A DNA stretch of 53,782 nt from Magnetococcales bacterium (GCA_011089965.1 JAANAU010000025.1:1-53782); one strand, 5' to 3'. Numbered from the stretch's first letter, positions 9,833-18,212 are shown. Numbers and translations: made by a program. Notes: generated by a model from the sequence alone, not told the origin.

Positions 9833-10339
9833 ATGCCGAAATCATTCGCGCAATTCGGGATTCAGTTGGTCGCATATGCGATGTTTTTCGTAGTGATCTT
9901 TTATCTCTCTTCGGCCCCGGCCTACCACTATCTGAAGCCGGGAGAGGCCGAGGTGAAGCTGGCCTTCAAGCACACCTCGCAACGGGAGCAGGAGTGTCAT
10001 ACCCGGACCCAGGAGGAGTTGCAGAAGTTGCCGCCCAACATGCGCAAGGCCCAGGATTGTCCACGCAAGCGGGCACTGATCTACATTGAACTGCTGCTCG
10101 ATGATCAATATCTGGCCACCCGCACCTTCACGCCTCCGGGGTTGAGCCAGGATATGGCGACACACGTCTATGCCAAGTTCCGGCTGCCTGCCGGACGGCA
10201 CAAGCTGACCGTGCGCATGCGGGATCGGCTGCGGGCGGACGGGTTTGATTATGTGGAGGAGACGGTGCGGGATTGGATCCCCGGGCAGGGGATCCTGATC
10301 GGTTTTGACGAGAGTCGGGAACGGTTTGAGATCAATTAG
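9833..10339 (+). CDS. Membrane-anchored protein of unknown function
   Basis: 168 residues with one N-terminal membrane helix (LVAYAMFFVVIFYLSS) and a soluble, presumably periplasmic domain. Two isolated cysteines are in QECHTR and AQDCPRKR; there is no CxxCH heme motif. I do not recognise the family. AAGGAG precedes ATG at 9833, 16 bp after the cytochrome b fusion, so the two are probably co-transcribed and the protein may be an accessory of that complex. It converges with the small membrane gene on the other strand, overlapping it by 8 bp. Confidence 0.75.
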   Translation: MPKSFAQFGIQLVAYAMFFVVIFYLSSAPAYHYLKPGEAEVKLAFKHTSQREQECHTRTQEELQKLPPNMRKAQDCPRKRALIYIELLLDDQYLATRTFTPPGLSQDMATHVYAKFRLPAGRHKLTVRMRDRLRADGFDYVEETVRDWIPGQGILIGFDESRERFEIN

Positions 10340-10580
10340 CCGTTTTGGGTGGTGCAGGGGTTTGCGTCTCCTGGCCTGCTGCTGCCGGTGGTGCGGGCGG
10401 TGGTTCGGTCAGGGCGCGAATTCCGGCAAAGGTGGCCATGCTGAGCGAGAAGATGATGACAAAGAAGATCAGGGAGCGCTGCGGCAACAGGCTCCCGCGT
10501 GCCTGTTCGATGCGTGCCAGAATGCGCTCTGAAATCAGATAGAGCGCGCCTCCGATGATGGTGAAATAGAGCAATTCCAT
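10332..10580 (-). CDS. Small membrane protein of unknown function
   Basis: 82 residues. Two hydrophobic stretches (MELLYFTIIGGALYLIS and SLIFFVIIFSLSMATFAGI) are separated by a basic loop, then a Pro/Ala-rich tail. GGAGGG lies just before ATG at 10580, which makes translation likely despite the small size. It sits convergently between two blocks of respiratory genes on the opposite strand. I do not recognise the family; it may be a small membrane subunit or an independent gene. Confidence 0.65.
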   Translation of the reverse strand: MELLYFTIIGGALYLISERILARIEQARGSLLPQRSLIFFVIIFSLSMATFAGIRALTEPPPAPPAAAGQETQTPAPPKTAN

Positions 10581-10772
10581 GGATGTGTCCCTCCGGTGAT
10601 ACTGCAAATTTTGAAAATCCTGCGGTTGCATCATTGTGTCTTGTGATCTGGTTTCAGGTATTGTACACAGTGTTGATGGCTGCAAGAAACCCCTGTTTCG
10701 TGTCGATCATGGGTCAAGTGTGACGTGTTTTTTTTGGAACCTGTGAACACAGTGAAAAAAAATGCATTGAAC

Positions 10773-10786
10773 TTGACCCAGATCAA
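10773..10786. promoter_or_regulatory. FNR/Anr-type site upstream of the molybdoenzyme operon
   Basis: TTGAC-CCAG-ATCAA differs by one base from the FNR consensus TTGAT-N4-ATCAA. Its centre lies 29.5 bp before a possible -10 element TAGCCT (10809-10814), the geometry of a class II activated promoter with a start near 10821, about 50 bp before the ATG of the Fe-S subunit. The sequence just upstream (TGCATTGAACTTGA) is shared with the site before nirS. Confidence 0.7.
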
Positions 10787-10872
10787 GCCCGAATGGAACG
10801 AATTCGTGTAGCCTAAAAATTGACTGTCAACACTCGGATTTTGTCTCCAGATCAGAAAGAGAAGATTCCCAC

Positions 10873-11742
10873 ATGGGAAACCCAGAGAGCCAATCCAAGG
10901 AACCCCGTTCGTTCGGTCTCCAGACCCCTGGCACCAAGGGGGTGCGCGGCACGAAACGGTATGCCATGGTCATCGACCTCAGGAAATGCATTGGCTGCAT
11001 GTCCTGTTCGGTCGCCTGCAAGACCGAATATGGCCTGCCGCTCGGCATCTGGCGTACCTGGGTCAAGGTGGTGGACAAGGGGAGTTATCCCACGACCAAG
11101 CGGGTGTTCATGCCCCGTTTGTGCAACCACTGCGACTATCCGGTATGCGTGCGCAACTGCCCGACCCAGGCGACCTACAAGCACGAAGATGGATTCGTGC
11201 TGCAACGCTACAACCGCTGCATCGGTTGTCGCACCTGCATGGTGGCCTGCCCCTACAACGCACGCCATCTGCTGCCGGAAAAACGGACCGATGGCAATCT
11301 GCCGCGCATGGTGGTGGACAAATGTACCTTCTGCATCCATCGGGTGAAGAAAGGACTGGTTCCGTCATGTGTGCAGGCGTGTGTCGGTGGCGCGCGCATC
11401 TTCGGCGATATCAACGACCCGCAGAGCGAAGTGGCCCGGCTGGTTGCCACGGAAACGGTCACGGTGCTCAAACCTGAACTCGGCACCAGTCCCTCGGTGT
11501 TCTATATCGGCGGGGACTGGGAGATCATGGACGAACCCCACAGCTATACCAATCGGACCCATCAGGTCCGGGAAGAGTTCAACGACTTCAAGCGCAATCA
11601 CAAGGGCGATGCCTTTGCCGATATCGTGGAAGGGGAACCGTTGATGTCTGAAGTGGCCAACAACTGGTACGGCTATCTCAAGACCATCCCCCATAAGGCG
11701 AAAGAGACTTTGAACGCCTTCAAAATCTTTCTGTTCGATTAA
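10873..11742 (+). CDS. 4x[4Fe-4S] electron-transfer subunit (PsrB/DmsB/NrfC type)
   Basis: 289 residues with four ferredoxin-type cysteine groups: CIGCMSCSVAC, CNHCDYPVCVRNC, CIGCRTCMVAC and CTFCIHRVKKGLVPSCVQAC. Proteins of this class wire a molybdopterin subunit to an NrfD-type membrane subunit. There is no signal peptide, as is usual when it is carried out with a Tat-exported partner. The C-terminal ~80 residues, rich in acidic and basic residues, extend beyond the core fold. It is first in the operon after an FNR-like promoter and is followed after 14 bp by the NrfD-type gene. Confidence 0.93.
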   Translation: MGNPESQSKEPRSFGLQTPGTKGVRGTKRYAMVIDLRKCIGCMSCSVACKTEYGLPLGIWRTWVKVVDKGSYPTTKRVFMPRLCNHCDYPVCVRNCPTQATYKHEDGFVLQRYNRCIGCRTCMVACPYNARHLLPEKRTDGNLPRMVVDKCTFCIHRVKKGLVPSCVQACVGGARIFGDINDPQSEVARLVATETVTVLKPELGTSPSVFYIGGDWEIMDEPHSYTNRTHQVREEFNDFKRNHKGDAFADIVEGEPLMSEVANNWYGYLKTIPHKAKETLNAFKIFLFD

Positions 11743-11756
11743 GGGGGCAAGCAACC

Positions 11757-12665
11757 ATGGAAGAGAGCGTCGTCACTTTCAATGCCTTCCACCACGTGGC
11801 CTGGGGTACAACCATTTCGGTCTACTTCTGGTTGGTGGGGGCCAGCGCCGGTTCGTTCGTGATCTCCAGCTTTGGCTGGGTCTTTGGCATCAAACGCTAT
11901 AAACCTTTGACCATGACCGCCTCGGTCACGGCCATCATCATGTTGCTGATCGTGCCGTTTCTCTTGACGTGGGATCTGGGCAAGCCGATGCGCTTCATCT
12001 ACCTGCTGATTCCAGGCTACTGGCACAGTACGGGACCGATGGCCTGGGGTACGATGCTGATCTGTCTTTATCCCATGTCGATGATCGTCTACAGCTATTT
12101 TGTGATCCAGCACAATCAGACCTTTGCCCGGGTCTTCGGGATCGTGGCCATTGTTCTGGCCCTCTCCACCCATTGGTATACCGGTGTGGTGATGGAACTC
12201 AATCCCGGACGGTTCCTCAACCATACTGCCCTGGCACCTCTGTTGTTTCTGACCGGTGCGTTCATCTCCGGGATCGGGTTGATGAACGTGATCGTCACCA
12301 TCCGCAACCTGCTGGTTCCTGCTGTCAAGCGTTATGACTGGGCCTTGATCCATGAGATGTCCCAGTTCATGATGTACGGGATTGTGTTTGACATCTTTCT
12401 GCTGTTTCTGGACTTCATGCAAACCACCTACGGAAACCAGAATGAGGTCATGGGCCACACCGTCGTCTTGATGCAGGTTTTCCGCTTTCCCTATCTCTGG
12501 CTTGAGCTGGTGATTGGACTTATTATTCCCTTGATCATTTTGGTCACCCCCTTGAAGCGCAGTTTGATGGGTGCCTTTGTGGCCTCGCTGCTGGTTGCCA
12601 TTGGCGTGTATGGCATGCGTGTCTGGTGGGTGATGGGTGGTCAGTATCTCCAGTCGTTTTATTGA
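11757..12665 (+). CDS. nrfD: NrfD/PsrC-family quinone-reactive membrane subunit
   Basis: 302 residues, almost entirely hydrophobic, with about eight membrane helices in the NrfD/PsrC pattern. It opens with an amphipathic stretch and TISVYFWLVGASAGSFVISS. These heme-free proteins exchange electrons and sometimes protons with quinol at the periplasmic face. GGGGGC precedes ATG at 11757. It lies between the Fe-S subunit and the molybdoenzyme, giving the standard three-part complex in the order B-C-A. The symbol is the family name; the true physiological complex is unknown. Confidence 0.92.
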   Translation: MEESVVTFNAFHHVAWGTTISVYFWLVGASAGSFVISSFGWVFGIKRYKPLTMTASVTAIIMLLIVPFLLTWDLGKPMRFIYLLIPGYWHSTGPMAWGTMLICLYPMSMIVYSYFVIQHNQTFARVFGIVAIVLALSTHWYTGVVMELNPGRFLNHTALAPLLFLTGAFISGIGLMNVIVTIRNLLVPAVKRYDWALIHEMSQFMMYGIVFDIFLLFLDFMQTTYGNQNEVMGHTVVLMQVFRFPYLWLELVIGLIIPLIILVTPLKRSLMGAFVASLLVAIGVYGMRVWWVMGGQYLQSFY

Positions 12666-12682
12666 TCGTGGGAAGGATCGGC

Positions 12683-15034
12683 ATGGCTGAAATCCGTAGA
12701 CGCGAATTTCTTCTGGCCAGTGGCACGGCTTTGGCAGCAACGGCGCTGCCTGACCCGGCAGAGGCCATGGAGCTGGAACTGGGTGGCAAAGGCTTCCACC
12801 AGTTGCGCACCTTTCACCCCAGAGTGCGCAGCCATTTTGCCTGCACGCTTTGTCCCTATTATGATGGCGGCTTCACCTATGCGGAAAATGGCCGCATTCA
12901 AAAGGCCGAAGGGAACCATGAACATGTGGCCAGCCGGGGCAAGTTTTGCGCCAAGGGGTTGGCCTCGTTTCTGGGGGCCTATGACCCGGATCGCATCGTG
13001 ACACCCCTCAAACGGGTGGGACCGCGCGGCTCCGGGAGTTGGCGCGAAATCACCTGGGAGGCGGCTATTGCCGAGGTGGCTGCCAAGGTTGCAGAAGCAC
13101 TGGGGGATCCGGATGCCATCGTGGTCAACGAGGGCAGCTCGCAAGACGGGGTGATGTCCCGCTTTGCCAACTCCTTGGGATCCGGTTCGATCTATCGCAG
13201 TTGTGCGCCGGGATTGGGTGGTGTGGCCAAACAGGAGGCGTTGCGCCGCATGGTGGGGGTGCCGTTTCTGTTGCCTGACCTGGAGCGGGCCAAATATGTG
13301 CTCAATTTTGGCTGCAACATCATGGAGACCGCTTTGCCTTTGGCCCAGCGTCTGACCGATGGCATGGTCAACAATCGTCTGAAGCTGGTCACCTTTGATG
13401 TGCGCATGTCCAACACCGCAGGCCGCAGCCATGAATGGATTCCGGTCTTTCCCGGAACCGATGGTTTCATTGCCTTGGCCATGTGTCAGCATATCCTGAG
13501 CAAGGGGTTGGCGGACAAGAATTTCATCGAGACCTGGACCAACACCACGGTCGAGAAATTGCTGACGGATCTGGCACCCTATACGCCCAAAAAGGCGTCT
13601 GAAGTGAGCGGTGTGCCGGAAAAGACCATCAAACGGCTGGCTGTGGAGTTTGCCAAGAACCATCCGGCCACGGTCTACAGCATGAATGGTGTGACCCGGC
13701 GTGAGAATGGCATGGACACGGAACAGGCTTGCACCCTGTTGGCCGTGATCACCGGCAATATCGATAACGAAGGGGGATGCTGCCTGCCCCGTCAGTTTCA
13801 GGTTGGGGTGCCGCAACCCGCACCCAAGCCGATTGGCGAGCAGAAGGTGCAACTCAACCATGCCTTGCCGTTTCAGATCCAGGCCAAGAGCCGCCCGGTC
13901 AAGGTGTTGTTCAACCATATGAGCAACCCGGTCTATTCGGCTCCTGCGGCCAGCATGTGGCGGGAGGTGCTCAAGGATGAAACCCTGGTGCCGTTCATCG
14001 TGGATTTCACCCCTTTCATGAGCGAAACCTCGGAGTGGGCGGATCTGATTCTGCCGGATGTGGTGGCGGTGGAGCGGCATGACCTGGTGAGCGCCCCGAC
14101 CTCGTTGTGGCCCTGGATCAGCATCAGTGCGCCCACGGTCAAACCCATGATGCAGGCCCAGGATGTGCGTGAAACTCTGAAAAAAATCATCGATGCCGTG
14201 GATGCTGATGGCCAGAAAGGGATGAAAGCCTTCTGGAGTTTCACCAGCGCCAAGCAGTGGGTCGAACAGGCTTGCGCCGCCACTCCAGGCATGGAAAAAA
14301 ATTACAAAAAACTCCTGACCAAAGGATTCTGGCCGGAACACGGCAAGATTGATTCGGCGGATCGTGCAGTTGTCAAGGGGGGGGAGCCTTTGACACCCGA
14401 ATATCACACCTATCGACAATCCGGATTTGCCACACCGTCCGGCAAGATCGAAGTGACGATTCCGCAATTGCAGAAGAATCCCAAGCACGACAAGTTGACC
14501 AATGGGCAGTTTGTGCTGGCCACCTACAAGGTTGCCTATCATGTACTCTCCATGACCTCGAATCTGAAGTATCTTGCGGAGATCCATCACAGCAATCCCT
14601 TGTGGATCAACAAACAGAAGGCGATTGCCATGGGCATTCGCGATGGGGATCTGGTGCGGGTCACCACCACGGCTGGATATCTGGTCACCCGTGCCTGGTT
14701 GACCAACGGCATCCATCCCCAGGTGGTGGGGATCTCCACCTCGGTGGGACGCAGCAGCTATGGTCGTGTGGCCAAGGCCGATCCTCTGACCAAGCCGCCA
14801 GCCTATGCCCATGCTCAACTGGAAGACGCGGATATCGATGACAATGTCTGGTGGCGGGACAAAGGGGTCAATCCCAATGAGATTATGCCACTGGCTGCCG
14901 CATCACAGCATGGGGAGCAGGCATGGAACGATACCGTGGTCACGGTCTCTTTGGCTGAGGCTGGCGATGTCTATGGCACAATCCATGTGGATAATGCCAA
15001 GCATGTTGCGATCTTCAAGCAATTGATGGGTTGA
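12683..15034 (+). CDS. Tat-exported molybdopterin oxidoreductase of unknown substrate
   Basis: 783 residues, DMSO-reductase family catalytic subunit. The N-terminus has a Tat signal (RRREFLLASG, then an Ala-rich stretch). The Fe-S segment reads Cys54-x2-Cys57-x3-Asp61-x27-Cys89: spacing is canonical but Asp replaces the third cysteine. A probable molybdenum ligand is Cys174 in SIYRSCAPGLGG, aligned by position with NapA and Psr-type enzymes. The C-terminal molydop-binding domain is complete (ISTSVGRSSYG). AAGGATCGGC precedes ATG at 12683; an upstream in-frame start would spoil the Tat signal. The substrate could be a sulfur oxyanion or polysulfide, nitrate or an arsenic species; nothing in the sequence decides. 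Confidence 0.9.
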   Translation: MAEIRRREFLLASGTALAATALPDPAEAMELELGGKGFHQLRTFHPRVRSHFACTLCPYYDGGFTYAENGRIQKAEGNHEHVASRGKFCAKGLASFLGAYDPDRIVTPLKRVGPRGSGSWREITWEAAIAEVAAKVAEALGDPDAIVVNEGSSQDGVMSRFANSLGSGSIYRSCAPGLGGVAKQEALRRMVGVPFLLPDLERAKYVLNFGCNIMETALPLAQRLTDGMVNNRLKLVTFDVRMSNTAGRSHEWIPVFPGTDGFIALAMCQHILSKGLADKNFIETWTNTTVEKLLTDLAPYTPKKASEVSGVPEKTIKRLAVEFAKNHPATVYSMNGVTRRENGMDTEQACTLLAVITGNIDNEGGCCLPRQFQVGVPQPAPKPIGEQKVQLNHALPFQIQAKSRPVKVLFNHMSNPVYSAPAASMWREVLKDETLVPFIVDFTPFMSETSEWADLILPDVVAVERHDLVSAPTSLWPWISISAPTVKPMMQAQDVRETLKKIIDAVDADGQKGMKAFWSFTSAKQWVEQACAATPGMEKNYKKLLTKGFWPEHGKIDSADRAVVKGGEPLTPEYHTYRQSGFATPSGKIEVTIPQLQKNPKHDKLTNGQFVLATYKVAYHVLSMTSNLKYLAEIHHSNPLWINKQKAIAMGIRDGDLVRVTTTAGYLVTRAWLTNGIHPQVVGISTSVGRSSYGRVAKADPLTKPPAYAHAQLEDADIDDNVWWRDKGVNPNEIMPLAAASQHGEQAWNDTVVTVSLAEAGDVYGTIHVDNAKHVAIFKQLMG

Positions 15035-15071
15035 ACTCCCACTGGACACTGCTACGCATGGAGAGGTTGGA

Positions 15072-15719
15072 GTGAACTTTTTCAAGAAAAAATGGGTTAT
15101 CGTGGCGGGTGTTGCCCTGCTGGTGGTGCTGATGATCGGCTTGGGCTGGAGCAGTCATCGATTCAACCGGATCAGCCTCTGCACCTCGTGTCACGAGATC
15201 TTCGTCAGCTATGACGAATACAAACCGGTGGGAACGATCAGTCGTTCCAAGGAGGATTACAATCCGGCCAAGCCGCCTTCACCCGGTTTGTTCAATATGA
15301 CGGTCGGGTGTGCCGAATGTCATGCCTATCCGTATGAGGAGTATCGCAACTCCCCGCACTTTGACAACACCCGTGGGGTGAAGCCTGGGTGCGTGGGTTG
15401 TCACAAGCCGCACTCGGTCTACCAGTTCTTGAATTGGAAGTTCTTCTATCTCAACAAGGGCGGCTATGGTGAAAGTCCGTTCCACGAGATCTCCAACGGC
15501 CTGCGTGATGTGGCCGAATGGGAAGAACAACGGGTGGCACTGGCCAAGCGGGTGCGCAAGGATATGCTTGCAGAAGACTCGATCAGATGCAAAAACTGCC
15601 ACAAGCCGGATGGCGAATGGTTCAAAAAGCTGGAACCGCATAAGGCCACGAACAACAAAACCTGTGTAGAGTGCCATCACAATATCGTGCACAAGGCAGT
15701 CAAATGGGAGATCGACTGA
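15072..15719 (+). CDS. Membrane-anchored pentaheme c cytochrome of the NapC/NirT/NrfH type
   Basis: 215 residues. A single N-terminal membrane anchor is followed by five CxxCH motifs: CTSCH, CAECH, CVGCH, CKNCH and CVECH. The last two resemble NapC hemes 3 and 4 (CVECHHNIVHK). Typical NapC/NirT proteins have four hemes, so one is extra. The family takes electrons from quinol and passes them to periplasmic reductases. The start is GTG at 15072 after GGTTGGA. The gene ends the molybdoenzyme operon and stands just before nirS, so it could serve the molybdoenzyme, NirS (as NirT does in other denitrifiers), or both. Confidence 0.9.
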   Translation: MNFFKKKWVIVAGVALLVVLMIGLGWSSHRFNRISLCTSCHEIFVSYDEYKPVGTISRSKEDYNPAKPPSPGLFNMTVGCAECHAYPYEEYRNSPHFDNTRGVKPGCVGCHKPHSVYQFLNWKFFYLNKGGYGESPFHEISNGLRDVAEWEEQRVALAKRVRKDMLAEDSIRCKNCHKPDGEWFKKLEPHKATNNKTCVECHHNIVHKAVKWEID

Positions 15720-15759
15720 CGCGGAATCAATATAAGGTGGTAATATAACCAGCAACAGG

Positions 15760-15797
15760 GGTGCGGATCATGATGATTGATCCAGATGATCCGCACC
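15760..15797. repeat. 11-bp inverted repeat (hairpin) after the molybdoenzyme operon
   Basis: GGTGCGGATCA (15760-15770) is perfectly complementary to TGATCCGCACC (15787-15797) across a 16-base loop. There is no T-run directly after it, so a classical intrinsic terminator is not supported; it may stabilise the 3' end or bind a protein. The rest of 15720-16059 holds no gene that I can support, only a T7 run near 15866 and the nirS promoter. Confidence 0.6.
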
Positions 15798-15951
15798 AGT
15801 GTTGAAACAGGGGCAGATGCAGCACAGGGATCAGGGGGGTCAATGGATGCTGTTACAGGCCCTTTTTTTATGAGTTGGGTTTACGGTTTGGGTTTCGATT
15901 CAACAGATGTGCCGGCATTGTAAAGTTCATGTGAATTTTTTTGCATTGGAC

Positions 15952-15965
15952 TTGATATAAGTCAA
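15952..15965. promoter_or_regulatory. FNR/Anr/Dnr-type site upstream of nirS
   Basis: TTGAT-ATAA-GTCAA is one base from the FNR consensus. The centre is 29.5 bp before a candidate -10 TAGAGT (15988-15993), the same distance as at the site before the molybdoenzyme operon, and about 100 bp before the nirS ATG. nirS in other denitrifiers is controlled by FNR/Dnr-type regulators, which fits. Confidence 0.78.
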
Positions 15966-16059
15966 GGAACCTTGCAAACGGATCTGATAGAGTTTTACGC
16001 TATGTTAACCAGAACACAATGCCCCTTTTCCACCCCTTTTCGTTTCCAAGGAGTTTGAT

Positions 16060-17670
16060 ATGAAGAAGAAGACCCTGTTGTGGCGGTCCGTGCTGGCAGG
16101 AGCTGCTTTGGTCGTGGGTTTTGCGGGCACGGCCATGGCCAATGCCCCGGCAGCACCCGCCCTGCAACCGGAGCCAACCCTCTCGAAAGAGGATTTTCAA
16201 AAAGGTCAGCAGATCTATTTTGATCGTTGTTCCGGTTGCCATGGCGCGCTGCGCAAGGGTGCCACGGGTCCGGACATCACCCCGGCCAAGACCCGTCTGA
16301 AGACCTTGGCTGCTTTGGACAAGATCCTGTTCGAGGGCACGGATGGCGGTATGCCGGGTTGGGGCAAGAGCGGCTTCATGACCAAAGATGAGACCGCTTT
16401 GATGGCCAAATATGTGCAAATCGAAGCCCCGATGCCGCCGGAATGGGGCATGAAAGAGATGAAGAACTCCTGGAAGGTGATCGTGCCGGTGGAGAAGCGT
16501 CCCACCGAGCCGCCAAAGGGCAAGAACTGGCAGAACTATTTTGGCGTGGTCGAGCGTGACAAAGGTCAGATCGCCATCATCGACGGCGACACCAAGAAGG
16601 TTCTCGTGACCATTCCTTCGGGCTTTGCCACCCACATCCTGCGTACCTCGGCCAGCGGTCGCTACATGTTTGCCATTGGCCGCGATGGCAAGGCCACCAT
16701 GATGGATATGTGGGCCGATCCGCCGAACCTGGTCGCCGAAGTGCGTACCGGTCTGGATGCCCGCTCCATCGACACCTCCAAGTACAAAGGGTTCGAGGAC
16801 AAATATGCCGTGGTGGGTGACTACTGGCCGCCCCACTATGTGATCCTGAAAGGCGACACCCTGGAGCCTCTGAAGATCGTGGGCACCCGTGGTTACACCT
16901 ATGACACCAACGAGTATCACCCCGAGCCGCGCGTGGCCTCCATCGTGGCCTCGCACCATGCCCCGGAGTGGGTGCTCAACCTGAAAGAGACCGGTGTCGT
17001 GCTGCTGGTGGACTACAGCAAACTGGCCTCCGGCACCGTGACCGAAACCAAGATCAATGCCGAGCGGTTCCTGCATGACGGCGGTTGGGATGCCTCCAAG
17101 CGGTACTTCCTGGTGGCTGCCAATGCCCGCGACACCATCTCCGTGATCGATACCGTGGATCGCAAGCTGGTCAAGAACATCAAGACCGGAACCAAACCCC
17201 ATCCGGGCCGTGGTGCCAACTGGGTGGATCCGGAGTTCGGACCGGTGTGGGCCACCGTGCATCTGGGTGAGGGACTGGTCTCCATGATCAGCACCGATCC
17301 GAAAAGTCCGAAAGCCTGGACCGTGGTGCGTGAGTGGAAACTCAATGGCAACTCCTTGTTCATCAAGACCCATCCGAAGAGCAAGAATGTCTATTGTGAC
17401 AACACCATCAATCCCAACAAGTCCAACGTGCTGACCGTCTTCAACATCGACAAGCCGAACGATCCTCCGAAAGAGCTGACCTTCACCAAGAAGGTGGTGC
17501 ATATGGAGTATGACAAGGAAGGCGGCGAAGTGTGGGTCTCTTTGTGGGACAAGGAAGGCGAGATCGTGGTGCTGGATGACAAGACCTTGAAAGAAAAGGC
17601 ACGCATCACGGGTCTGCACATGCCGACCGGCAAGTTCAATGTCTACAACACCCAGATGGATGTCTATTGA
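16060..17670 (+). CDS. nirS: Cytochrome cd1 nitrite reductase NirS
   Basis: 536 residues. A signal peptide ends near AMA-NA. The c-heme motif CSGCH is at 57-61, and an eight-bladed d1 propeller follows. The probable proximal d1 ligand is His192 (FATHILRTSASGRY). Conserved distal-side histidines are present in EYHPEPRVASIVASHH and FLHDGGWD. The C-terminus (TPTGKFNVYNTQ-like, here MPTGKFNVYNTQMDVY) is characteristic. The periplasmic enzyme reduces nitrite to nitric oxide. AAGGAG precedes the ATG. It heads the nir operon under an FNR-like promoter. A strong hairpin follows it, and the heme d1 assembly genes lie downstream. Confidence 0.98.
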   Translation: MKKKTLLWRSVLAGAALVVGFAGTAMANAPAAPALQPEPTLSKEDFQKGQQIYFDRCSGCHGALRKGATGPDITPAKTRLKTLAALDKILFEGTDGGMPGWGKSGFMTKDETALMAKYVQIEAPMPPEWGMKEMKNSWKVIVPVEKRPTEPPKGKNWQNYFGVVERDKGQIAIIDGDTKKVLVTIPSGFATHILRTSASGRYMFAIGRDGKATMMDMWADPPNLVAEVRTGLDARSIDTSKYKGFEDKYAVVGDYWPPHYVILKGDTLEPLKIVGTRGYTYDTNEYHPEPRVASIVASHHAPEWVLNLKETGVVLLVDYSKLASGTVTETKINAERFLHDGGWDASKRYFLVAANARDTISVIDTVDRKLVKNIKTGTKPHPGRGANWVDPEFGPVWATVHLGEGLVSMISTDPKSPKAWTVVREWKLNGNSLFIKTHPKSKNVYCDNTINPNKSNVLTVFNIDKPNDPPKELTFTKKVVHMEYDKEGGEVWVSLWDKEGEIVVLDDKTLKEKARITGLHMPTGKFNVYNTQMDVY

Positions 17671-17692
17671 TCCATCGCAGTAATCAACCTCT

Positions 17693-17721
17693 CCCAAGGC
17701 CGGGTTGACCCCGGCCTTGGG
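17693..17721. other. Strong intergenic hairpin between nirS and the c cytochrome
   Basis: CCCAAGGCCGGG (17693-17704) pairs perfectly with CCCGGCCTTGGG (17710-17721) over a 5-base loop. No T-run follows. It probably acts as a 3' stabiliser that raises nirS mRNA relative to downstream genes, or as a weak or Rho-assisted stop. Confidence 0.75.
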
Positions 17722-17747
17722 TCGTACCATCCAAGAGGATTCGATTC

Positions 17748-18182
17748 ATGAAAGCGCATGCGATTTTATCTCTGATGGGTGCGGTTGGTCTGTTGTTTGC
17801 CACCCAGGCCATTGCCCAGGAGCGTCAGATTCCCACGGCTCCGGCTGATTTTTTGAGCAAGGAAAATCCGGTCAAGGCGGAAGAGGCGGATGAGGCGATC
17901 ATCAAGGAAGGCGGCAAGATCTACACCAAGAAGTGCCAGAAGTGTCATGGTGAAACCGGTGACGGCAAAGGATCGGCAGCTGGTGAATTGACCATCAAAC
18001 CGACCAATCTTTCGGCTCCAGGCTACCTGGCCAGCCGCAAGGATGGACAACTGCTCTGGATTTTGTTGCAGGGCAGCCCGAATACCGAAATGAAGGCATA
18101 TGGTCCTGGATCTGAGCAGAACTACTCGGAAGAAGATCTCTGGAAAGTCATTACCTTCATGCGTGTGACATTCACCAAATAA
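17748..18182 (+). CDS. Periplasmic class I c-type cytochrome (NirM-like electron donor)
   Basis: 144 residues with a signal peptide (MKAHAILSLMGAVGLLFATQAIAQ) and one heme motif CQKCH at 63-67. A C-terminal Met ligand region reads NTEMKAYGPG and a closing helix follows. By position after nirS it is the likely electron donor to NirS, as NirM (c551) is in pseudomonads, but the sequence is longer and not a clear NirM. AGAGGA precedes the ATG. It is followed by an intrinsic terminator, so nirS and this gene probably form one strongly expressed unit. Confidence 0.88.
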   Translation: MKAHAILSLMGAVGLLFATQAIAQERQIPTAPADFLSKENPVKAEEADEAIIKEGGKIYTKKCQKCHGETGDGKGSAAGELTIKPTNLSAPGYLASRKDGQLLWILLQGSPNTEMKAYGPGSEQNYSEEDLWKVITFMRVTFTK

Positions 18183-18212
18183 ACACGCACAGTGGTTGCA
18201 GTGTGACGGTGC

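Noticed and set aside
12659-14818. 719-codon minus-strand open frame
   Set aside because: It is antisense to the molybdoenzyme gene, whose Tat signal and motifs are clear on the plus strand.
17693-17721. Hairpin after nirS as an intrinsic terminator
   Set aside because: There is no T run after the stem, and the next cytochrome gene has its own true terminator; kept as a hairpin of unknown role.
16000-17730. 576-codon minus-strand open frame over nirS
   Set aside because: It is a shadow of nirS, which is certain from its motifs.
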